Positions 1 through 6,124 of a DNA stretch of 7,556 nucleotides are shown piece after piece. Under the pieces are notes generated by a model. That model saw only the letters and a program-made list of their open reading frames with translations, ran no database searches and was not told the origin of the DNA. This DNA is from Nitrosomonadales bacterium. Its GTDB lineage: Bacteria > Pseudomonadota > Gammaproteobacteria > Burkholderiales > Methylophilaceae. Each line of letters starts with the position of its first letter. Within the stretch, counting starts at the first letter, position 1. Both the position numbers and the translations under genes were made by a program. The stretch is from contig JABHXS010000067.1 in NCBI GenBank assembly GCA_018657165.1, forward strand, positions 1 through 7,556. Direction: 5' to 3'.

Positions 1-900
1 TAATAAATTTCCTTTTATTAAATTCCCTTCACTTGTCGCAGGGAACCCGCTTAAAGTGGTAAATCTTTTAAGAATTTTTTTACCATCCTTACTTATAATC
101 AGATCACGAAAGTACAACCAAAATTCATAATTTATTGAAGACCTTAGTTTGTCTTTATGACCAATATTTTTGTTATCTGCTGAATAATTAACTATGAGCT
201 CTAGCTCTTTTAGCTCCCTTTCCGTAAAGATAGGTTTAATTTTTTTATCAACCCATAAATCTAATTCATTGAAATAATATTTTTCATAGACGCCTTGTAT
301 ATTTTTATCTTTCGACATTAATATAGCGCTTACAATAGGAAGCCACTGATCTCTTTTGCTTATTAATATTAATAACTGCTCAGTTAGTTTGTGATAATCA
401 TAATTAAAGTATTCAAATAACAACTGATTATCGGCATTTGCGGTTAGGGTCTCTTTAATGGTTTCTCGATAAAGCTCCTCAGGGTCTTCATCCGTTAAAA
501 ATTTAACTCCTGATTTACTTAGAATAGGGGTTAGTTTAATTAACCGAAGGGCAAGTTTATCGATAGTCATGACCATGAGTGAGTCAATATAGCCCTCATC
601 CCATTTATGCTTAAGCGCATGCTTAGATATATTTTTTATTAATTCTTTTATTTCATTGTCTTCTCCGTTGCCTTTTAATGCCTCCTTTAGCCTTTGGACC
701 ATCTCAGCTGCAGCTTTATTAGTGAAGGTGAGGGCAAGGACTTCTGTTGGTGATTTAACCTCAAGAAGACGATTTAAAAACCTTTTGATTAATAACGATG
801 TTTTCCCCGATCCTGCTGGCGCTTGCACAATAAACGAGCCGCTGCCTAAAGCGTCCTGTCGTGCCTTATGGTCTGATGCCTTTTTGATGTTGTCAGTCAT
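1..900 (-). CDS. AddA-like UvrD-family helicase (N-terminal 300 residues, partial)
   Basis: Likely ATP-dependent helicase subunit of an AddAB-type double-strand-break end-processing enzyme in the cytoplasm. Translating the minus strand from the ATG at 898-900 gives 300 uninterrupted codons to the window edge. Visible motifs: a Q-motif-like ARQDAL (residues 13-18), Walker A APAGSGKT (27-34), and the UvrD motif Ia LTFTNKAAAEM (57-67). MTIDKLALRLI (111-121) sits where other members I recall read TIDSLC. The DExx box and the rest of the helicase, plus any C-terminal nuclease domain, lie beyond position 1; such proteins usually run to 1,000 residues or more, so only about a quarter is here. The start overlaps the end of the AddB-like gene as ATGACTGA, which argues for translational coupling and a shared mRNA; only a weak GAG precedes the ATG. 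I give no symbol because this AddAB-like family is separate from classical addA. The helicase family is certain; the AddA role rests on the partner gene. Confidence 0.88.
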   Translation of the reverse strand, partial: MTDNIKKASDHKARQDALGSGSFIVQAPAGSGKTSLLIKRFLNRLLEVKSPTEVLALTFTNKAAAEMVQRLKEALKGNGEDNEIKELIKNISKHALKHKWDEGYIDSLMVMTIDKLALRLIKLTPILSKSGVKFLTDEDPEELYRETIKETLTANADNQLLFEYFNYDYHKLTEQLLILISKRDQWLPIVSAILMSKDKNIQGVYEKYYFNELDLWVDKKIKPIFTERELKELELIVNYSADNKNIGHKDKLRSSINYEFWLYFRDLIISKDGKKILKRFTTLSGFPATSEGNLIKGNLL

Positions 901-3538
901 ATTGCTCAAATTGGAGTTTTTTCTCGGCTAACCTTAGCAAAGGCAGGATGTCGCAATAAGTAAAATCTATTTTTTCACTGAATGTAACAGAAGCATCACC
1001 TGATAAATATTGATCAGCGATTTTTTCAATTCGGTTACGCCATATCGATAGTAGAGAGTCCCAATCGGCAATATTCGGATTATCAATTTTTGTATTCAGC
1101 TGTTTTGTAATTGCTTCTGTATCCGGAGATATTATTCCGTATAAATTGATTTTCTCTCTGTTTATGTGTCCTATAGCAATCCCTGAAAGATTTTTAATAG
1201 GCGCAAAGCACGCGTAAATCGGAAGCTGAAGGTCCGTTAAATCATCAGAAAATAAAGCTCTTCTGGAAGTGGGGTTTTTTCCAGTTTTATAATCAATAAG
1301 TAATTTATTAATTCCCCGAATTTTATCAATTCTGTCAACAGTAATATTAAATTTAATTTTATTTACTTTAACTTCATAGGGTTTCTCAAGCTCATCAATT
1401 GCAAATTCAGGCCTTGTTTTCTCTTCAGATAACCACCTATGGAGCAAGCTTTTCAAATGCTCATTTTGCATTACCAAAAGTCGGCTATCCATCTCATTAT
1501 GATCAGAATAAAACTCCTTTAAGGCTTGTGTAACACTATCTTTAATGACATCAGAAAGCTCAAATTCACTCATTGATAATAGCATATGTAATGACTTGCA
1601 TTTCTCCCAAAAAAGCTCAAGGGCTCTATGTATCAAGGATCCCTCAGCCCTTTTAGAAACCTCACCTTGTTCGTCTTTTTCATACTTTGAGCAACCTAGT
1701 CTATTCGCGTAAAAAGCCCAGGCAGGACATTTATTTTGGTTTTCGAGGCAGCCTCGTCCACCCCTAATAAATAACTCGCCCTTAACCTCTATGGCAGGTG
1801 CTTGATGATCAGCAATAAAAATCTGATGTTTAACAAGCGATATCGATTGCTTTCTTAATAAGGTATGGACATTAATATCATTTTGGTTCCAGGGTGAAGC
1901 GGATAGAACTGTGTCCTTATCCTTTAGCGAGAAGGAGATAGATAATTCTGGTGATAATTTTGAAAGTCTCGTTATTTTATTTAAATAAAACTTTTTTTGA
2001 TAAGTATTATTAAATAAATTACATTTCTCCTGAATTTTTTTTGATAAAAAAGGATTGTATTCTTCTTTGTTAGGCCAGAAATTATCATTCATATTCATCA
2101 GCCATATGGCATCATATTTTTTTGTGGGGTTTTCATAAAAACCGTAAATATCGATGTAAGCTTCTTTGTTTGGTTGGTTAGGCACAAAGTTTTCAAGGTA
2201 GTATTCTAGGTAAGTGTAGTACTCTGATAATTCTAATTTTTCAGGCACTACCTTACTACTATTTAGTTGATTTAATACTTTAAAAAATTCTTTTAAATTA
2301 TTGTTTTCAAAGTGTATTAAGTTACTTATTTTTCCAAAGTTTAATTTTGATAGATATTCATATATTAGCTCATTCCAATTGGAGGGTTTATTGTATTTAT
2401 GCCACTTATCTCGGTTATTTTGAATAACATTGAAAGCATCAAGGAGCATTTGAGGATTATTTTTTTGACCAACAGAAAAGGATTTTTTTAATAAACCCTG
2501 TAGGTCTTTTAAAGAAATAAAATGTTTCTTGCTTTCTTTTAATTGATTTGCAAAATACTGTCTATATAAAAAACTGTCTTCTGCTATCCAGTTATCAAAC
2601 AGCATTAATTCATGGAGCTCTTTTAATGGTATTAGTTTATTTTCATTGATCTTAATCAAAATTAAAGCAGCTCGTATTATTGGTTCTGCTGATAATGGTC
2701 TTTTAAGACTTGTATTCAAGATACTATTAGTTTGCATATCATTAAAAATTGATGGCTGAATATTTCTGTCTATTTCATTTTGAAGTTTCACCTGAAACCT
2801 CTCAAGTGCTGGCGTCATTATGAGTAATTTAGTTTTTTTCTTTGATATTTTTTCTTTGATCCATCCTACTACTGCAGATATCTCATGATCATAGGTCTGG
2901 AATGCGTTATGAATTGGAGTGGATTTTATAATTTCCCCATCTAAATCATTTATAACTTCATTATTTATACCCATTGCTTCAAAAAGTTTTTGATGGCTAA
3001 TTTTAAATTTATCGAGGCTTATAAATAATATTTTTTCATTTTTAATGATTTCCTTTTGTTTTTGAAGTTCTGTAAATTGATTTATAAAGTCATATTTTGT
3101 TATAAGGCTTTTTTGAGCACATTCTTTTTGAAAACTACCCCTCCACCCTTGAAAGTATTTAGGTTCTTTGTATGCCATATTTTTCTGTAATTCACTATCA
3201 TCTATATGATAAGTTGATAAGATTCTATTTGCATTTATTGCCTGTTGGGCAATATTTGTGATGTCTGTTACTTTATTTTCCTGTCTTTTTTTGAGATCAT
3301 TTCTTATTATTCTTTCCCATATAATTTTTTCCTCAATACCGTTTAATATGAAGAGTTCTTTTTTGACTTTTTCTATCATTAGATAGTCTTGATATTCACT
3401 AGCTATCCAATTGTCTAAAGTTTTAATCTTAGGAATTTTTAATACATTAATTTTTGATTGTTTTTTATAGGTAAGCCTAATATCATTTGCTTGGATTTCA
3501 TTTTCACATACTACGATGCTGTAAGAATTGTTTATCAT
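893..3538 (-). CDS. AddB-like PD-(D/E)XK nuclease, probable DNA repair protein
   Basis: An 881-residue protein matching the length and layout of the AddB-like 'probable DNA repair protein' family (TIGR03623 as I recall it). The N-terminal half is a degenerate helicase-like region without a Walker A motif; IPKIKTLDNW (35-44) and AIWLMNMNDNFWPN (477-490) are family landmarks. The C-terminal RecB-type nuclease begins near CPAWAFYANRLG (604-615) and continues with GSLIHRALELFW (633-644, His637). It then shows DRID (735-738), IDYKTG (748-753, the catalytic Asp749 and Lys751) and LQLPIYA (770-776). The nuclease core therefore looks intact. In AddB relatives one Cys in the CPF-like motif joins a C-terminal C-x2-C-x5-C to bind a 4Fe-4S cluster. 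Here Cys604 and Cys862 remain, but Phe859 and Leu868 occupy the other two positions. It is first of two genes with the AddA-like helicase, divergent from greB. The start at 3538 has no strong SD (only TTGAG upstream). Confidence 0.88.
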   Translation of the reverse strand: MINNSYSIVVCENEIQANDIRLTYKKQSKINVLKIPKIKTLDNWIASEYQDYLMIEKVKKELFILNGIEEKIIWERIIRNDLKKRQENKVTDITNIAQQAINANRILSTYHIDDSELQKNMAYKEPKYFQGWRGSFQKECAQKSLITKYDFINQFTELQKQKEIIKNEKILFISLDKFKISHQKLFEAMGINNEVINDLDGEIIKSTPIHNAFQTYDHEISAVVGWIKEKISKKKTKLLIMTPALERFQVKLQNEIDRNIQPSIFNDMQTNSILNTSLKRPLSAEPIIRAALILIKINENKLIPLKELHELMLFDNWIAEDSFLYRQYFANQLKESKKHFISLKDLQGLLKKSFSVGQKNNPQMLLDAFNVIQNNRDKWHKYNKPSNWNELIYEYLSKLNFGKISNLIHFENNNLKEFFKVLNQLNSSKVVPEKLELSEYYTYLEYYLENFVPNQPNKEAYIDIYGFYENPTKKYDAIWLMNMNDNFWPNKEEYNPFLSKKIQEKCNLFNNTYQKKFYLNKITRLSKLSPELSISFSLKDKDTVLSASPWNQNDINVHTLLRKQSISLVKHQIFIADHQAPAIEVKGELFIRGGRGCLENQNKCPAWAFYANRLGCSKYEKDEQGEVSKRAEGSLIHRALELFWEKCKSLHMLLSMSEFELSDVIKDSVTQALKEFYSDHNEMDSRLLVMQNEHLKSLLHRWLSEEKTRPEFAIDELEKPYEVKVNKIKFNITVDRIDKIRGINKLLIDYKTGKNPTSRRALFSDDLTDLQLPIYACFAPIKNLSGIAIGHINREKINLYGIISPDTEAITKQLNTKIDNPNIADWDSLLSIWRNRIEKIADQYLSGDASVTFSEKIDFTYCDILPLLRLAEKKLQFEQYD

Positions 3539-3542
3539 TATT

Positions 3543-3563
3543 TTAATTTTAACTCAAAATTAA
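3543..3563. repeat. Inverted repeat (8-bp arms, 5-bp centre) in the divergent promoter gap
   Basis: TTAATTTT (3543-3550) and AAAATTAA (3556-3563) are perfect reverse complements around AACTC. The repeat fills nearly half of the 44-bp gap between the divergent AddB-like gene and greB, and spans the likely start site of the leftward transcript. It could be an operator for a dimeric regulator. The arms are pure A/T in AT-rich DNA, so chance is a real alternative, and as an RNA hairpin it would be weak. Confidence 0.4.
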
Positions 3564-3589
3564 TGTATAGCTTTTAGGAAAAATGGCAA
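3562..3589 (-). promoter_or_regulatory. Possible sigma-70-type promoter for the AddB-like/AddA-like operon
   Basis: Reading the minus strand, TTGCCA (plus-strand 3584-3589, five of six matches to TTGACA) is followed 16 bases later by TACATT (plus-strand 3562-3567, four of six to TATAAT). Transcription would begin near 3555, leaving a leader of about 16 bases before the ATG at 3538. The -35 overlaps the first codons of greB, as the short divergent gap would force. AT-rich DNA yields such matches easily, so this is a suggestion only. Confidence 0.28.
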
Positions 3590-4062
3590 AAGGTAAAAAT
3601 TACATCACTTTAGAAGGCTTCAAGAGACTCCAAGAAGAGTTGTCTAGCCTTATCAGGCATGAGAGGCCAAAGATTGTTGAGGTCGTATCCTGGGCAGCGG
3701 GAAATGGTGACCGAAGTGAAAATGGAGATTATATTTACGGGAAAAAAAAGTTAAGACAAATTGACTCTAGGATTAAATTTCTGACAACAATTATTGAAAA
3801 TGCCGATATTATTCAGTCAAGTGAGAATATAAATAGAGAAAAGATTTTTTTTGGTGCATATGTTGAATTATTCCAAGACCAAAAAAACAAAACTTTAAAG
3901 TTAAGGGTTGTAGGTCAGCATGAGACTGACCATGATAGCCAATATATAAGCTGGGTTTCTCCTCTCGGAAGATCTTTGTTGGGCCGAGAAAAAAAAGATA
4001 CGGTTAATGTAAACATTAACGGTGTTCATACCAGTTATACAATTATAAAGATTGACTATTAA
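3583..4062 (+). CDS. greB: Transcription elongation factor GreB
   Basis: Binds the secondary channel of RNA polymerase and stimulates cleavage of backtracked RNA so that arrested complexes resume. The 159-residue protein has the expected two parts: an N-terminal antiparallel coiled coil (about 1-78) and a C-terminal FKBP-like globular domain (about 85-159, with VSPLGRSLLGRE at 125-136). The tip motif GDRSENGDY (42-50) retains the acidic pair Asp43 and Glu46 that coordinates the catalytic Mg2+, matching Asp41/Glu44 of E. coli GreB. The stretch RHERPKIVEVVSWAAGNG (25-42) is of betaproteobacterial type and separates it from GreA. Many betaproteobacterial GreB proteins carry a longer acidic N-terminal extension, absent here. 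The ATG is preceded by AGGA (3576-3579) with a short 3-base spacer. efp follows 38 bp downstream on the same strand. Three 8-base A or T runs lie inside the gene. Confidence 0.96.
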   Translation: MAKGKNYITLEGFKRLQEELSSLIRHERPKIVEVVSWAAGNGDRSENGDYIYGKKKLRQIDSRIKFLTTIIENADIIQSSENINREKIFFGAYVELFQDQKNKTLKLRVVGQHETDHDSQYISWVSPLGRSLLGREKKDTVNVNINGVHTSYTIIKIDY

Positions 4063-4067
4063 AAAGG

Positions 4068-4073
4068 TATAAT
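4068..4073 (+). promoter_or_regulatory. Perfect -10 hexamer TATAAT upstream of efp
   Basis: A consensus TATAAT lies in the greB-efp gap, 27 bases before the efp ATG, which would place the start site near 4080 with a leader of about 20 bases. No good -35 is found at 16-18 bp spacing; TTGACT at 4052-4057 is only 10 bp away, too close to pair with it. efp may thus have its own promoter in addition to read-through from greB. The A-rich region makes a fortuitous match possible. Confidence 0.4.
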
Positions 4074-4089
4074 CAAAAAAAATAATTTT

Positions 4090-4095
4090 GAAGGA
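4090..4095 (+). promoter_or_regulatory. Shine-Dalgarno sequence of efp
   Basis: GAAGGA ends five bases before the ATG at 4101. It is the clearest ribosome binding site in the window and fixes the efp start, which also gives the conserved N-terminus MKTAQE. Confidence 0.75.
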
Positions 4096-4100
4096 TTGCA

Positions 4101-4673
4101 ATGAAAACTGCACAAGAGGTGAGGGTGGGGAACGTAATTATTGTTGACGGGTCGCCCATGGTGGTTCAAAAGTCAGAATACAATATTTCGAAATCAGGTC
4201 GAAGGCAGAACGCAGCGATTGTTAAAATGAAAATGAAGAATTTGCTGACTGATAATGCGGCAGAAAAAATCTATCAAGCTACAGATAAATTTGACCTAGT
4301 TATCCTAGAAAAAAAAGAGGTAACGTACTCTTATTTTTCTGATCCGAACTATATATTTTTGGATTCAGATTTCAATCAATATGAGATTGATAAAGGTGGC
4401 ATGGAGAGCACCCTAAAGTTTTTAGAGGATGGAATGGCATGCGAAATTATTTTTTATGAGGAGAGGCCGATATCGGTAGAGCTTCCAAATTCCGTGATTA
4501 GAGAAATAACCTATACAGAACCAGCTGTGAAGGGCGACACTACCTCCGGCAAGGTCATGAAGCCAGCTAAGCTAAGCACAGGGTTTGAGGTTATGGTTCC
4601 CATCTTCTGTGACAATGGTGACAAGATTGAAATCGACACAAGAACGCTTGAGTATAAGAACCGTGTTAAATAA
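4101..4673 (+). CDS. efp: Translation elongation factor P (arginine-tip type, expanded loop)
   Basis: Binds between the ribosomal P and E sites and promotes peptide-bond formation at polyproline stalls. The 190-residue protein shows the three EF-P beta-barrel domains. KOW-like domain I (about 1-68) carries MKTAQEVRVGNV and VKMKMKNLL. Domain II follows with VTYSYFSDPNYIFLDSD (about 75-91), and the C-terminal domain ends in VKGDTTSGKVMKPA and GDKIEIDTRTLEY. The tip loop reads KSGRRQN, so it is the arginine type that EarP rhamnosylates in Pseudomonas and Neisseria, not the lysine type. Compared with the P. aeruginosa sequence as I remember it, four residues are added between Asn28 and the AAxVKMK strand (ISKSGRRQN against KSGRN), and GDTTSG has one extra Thr. 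Arg34 is the likely equivalent of modified Arg32, with Arg35 next to it. earP is not adjacent: greB lies upstream and tldD converges 5 bp downstream. Confidence 0.97.
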   Translation: MKTAQEVRVGNVIIVDGSPMVVQKSEYNISKSGRRQNAAIVKMKMKNLLTDNAAEKIYQATDKFDLVILEKKEVTYSYFSDPNYIFLDSDFNQYEIDKGGMESTLKFLEDGMACEIIFYEERPISVELPNSVIREITYTEPAVKGDTTSGKVMKPAKLSTGFEVMVPIFCDNGDKIEIDTRTLEYKNRVK

Positions 4674-4678
4674 AGAGA

Positions 4679-6112
4679 TTAATTCGTTCCACCAACAACG
4701 ATATTATCAATTTTTAAGGTAGGTTGACCAACACCGACGGGGACACTTTGACCCTCTTTACCACAAGTCCCAACGCCCGAATCAAGATTAAGATCATTAC
4801 CCACCATACTAACTTGTTTAAGAATATCTGGGCCGTTACCAATAATTGAAGCTCCTTTAACGGGGCGACTAATACGACCATCTTTGATTAAATATGCCTC
4901 AGATGCAGAAAAAACAAATTTACCGCTTGTGATATCAACTTGTCCACCCCCAAAATTATTGGCATATAATCCATTTTTTACCGATCTTATTATTTCTTCT
5001 TTTGTGTGATTTCCATTTAGCATATATGTATTAGTCATTCTCGGCATTGGTAGGTGGGCGTATGACTCTCTTCTTCCGTTGCCTGTTACATCCATATTCA
5101 TTAATCTTGCATTCTGCGCATCCTGGATGTATCCAACTAATTTTCCATCTTCAATGAGTGTTGTATTTTTTGTTGCATTCCCTTCGTCATCAACATTTAA
5201 TGAGCCTCTTCTACCTTCAATTGTCCCATCATCAACAATGTGAATTCCTTTAGCAGCAACTTGCTGGCCTATTTTGTTGCTGAAGGCGGAGGTGCCTTTT
5301 CTGTTAAAGTCACCTTCCAATCCATGGCCAATTGCCTCGTGAAGTAATATGCCCGGCCATCCCGAGCCTAACACAACTGTCATTGAGCCAGCAGGCGAAG
5401 CTTCAGCCTCTAAATTTGTAAGCGCATTATCTACGGCTTCTTTTGCGTATTTGGTTAATATTTCATCATCGAAATATTGTAGGCTATATCTTCCACCCCC
5501 GCCTGAAGACCCTTGTTCTCGCTTCCCTTTTGACTCTACAATCACTGAAACCGATAAACGAACTAAGGGCCTGACATCTTCAACCAGTTGCCCAAAATGA
5601 TTCTGAATTAAAATTACATCAAAACTCGAGGCAAGCGAGGCAGATACTTTTGTAACCAAGGGGCTTAAGGTTTTAGCAAGATTACCAATCTTTTCTAGAA
5701 TCTGTATTTTTTCAGTATTTTTAATACTCCGGATGGGGTCTTCATTTGTGTATTTTTGAGCTGAGGTATTGCTTTTGGGTAATTGGTAAGTGGCACCTTT
5801 TCCATGATTGCTCATTGACTTTATTACCTGAACTGCTGATTTTAATGCAGAATTTGATATATCATCAGAGTAGGTGAATGCAGTTTTTTCACCTGAGATT
5901 GAACGAATACCTACCCCTTGATCGATTGAATAACTTCCATTTTTAACAACGCCATCTTCTAGTGACCAGAATTCATTTTTACTGTATTGGAAGTAAATAT
6001 CTGCATAATCTGCTGAATTATTCTTAATCTCATCAAGATATTTAAATAAGTTTTGGTGACTGAGGTCACTTTTGTTGATTATGTATTCGTTGGAAAGTCT
6101 AAAATCTTGCAT
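4679..6112 (-). CDS. tldD: Metalloprotease subunit TldD
   Basis: Catalytic half of the TldD/TldE (PmbA) zinc protease, which in E. coli cleaves unfolded peptides, matures microcin B17 and helps degrade CcdA. The 477-residue length matches the E. coli protein (481), and similarity to it as I remember it runs throughout. The zinc site is complete: HEAIGHGLEGD (258-268) gives the HExxxH with His258, Glu259 and His263, and Cys450 in GTCGKEGQ is the third ligand. Other landmarks are VRPLVRLSVSV (180-190), SSGGGGRY (202-209), NGRRESYAHLPMPRMTNTYM (345-364) and FGGGQVDITSGKFVFS (387-402). The start fits the family's N-terminus, but no SD precedes the ATG. It begins only 12 bp after the yhdP stop, so translation probably depends on reinitiation or a leaderless-like mode. 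The partner tldE/pmbA is not in this window. efp converges on it with 5 bp between stops. Confidence 0.97.
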   Translation of the reverse strand: MQDFRLSNEYIINKSDLSHQNLFKYLDEIKNNSADYADIYFQYSKNEFWSLEDGVVKNGSYSIDQGVGIRSISGEKTAFTYSDDISNSALKSAVQVIKSMSNHGKGATYQLPKSNTSAQKYTNEDPIRSIKNTEKIQILEKIGNLAKTLSPLVTKVSASLASSFDVILIQNHFGQLVEDVRPLVRLSVSVIVESKGKREQGSSGGGGRYSLQYFDDEILTKYAKEAVDNALTNLEAEASPAGSMTVVLGSGWPGILLHEAIGHGLEGDFNRKGTSAFSNKIGQQVAAKGIHIVDDGTIEGRRGSLNVDDEGNATKNTTLIEDGKLVGYIQDAQNARLMNMDVTGNGRRESYAHLPMPRMTNTYMLNGNHTKEEIIRSVKNGLYANNFGGGQVDITSGKFVFSASEAYLIKDGRISRPVKGASIIGNGPDILKQVSMVGNDLNLDSGVGTCGKEGQSVPVGVGQPTLKIDNIVVGGTN

Positions 6113-6124
6113 TAGTTAATAGCT

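Noticed and set aside
656..931. Plus-strand open frame of 91 codons
   Set aside because: Lies antisense to the start of the AddA-like gene, which has clear helicase motifs in its own frame; composition and lack of family features mark it as a shadow.
1..3538. Helicase-nuclease pair as a new anti-phage defence system
   Set aside because: Length, order and motifs fit the known AddAB-like repair family, and neighbours are core genes without defence or mobility markers.
4052..4073. TTGACT plus TATAAT as a full sigma-70 promoter for efp
   Set aside because: The hexamers are only 10 bp apart, too short for a functional pair; only the -10 was kept, with low confidence.
3901..4113. Minus-strand open frame of 70 codons
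   Set aside because: Antisense to the GreB C-terminal domain and the efp start; no recognisable features.
5349..5600. Plus-strand open frame of 83 codons
   Set aside because: Antisense to the tldD zinc-site region, whose conservation explains the open frame.
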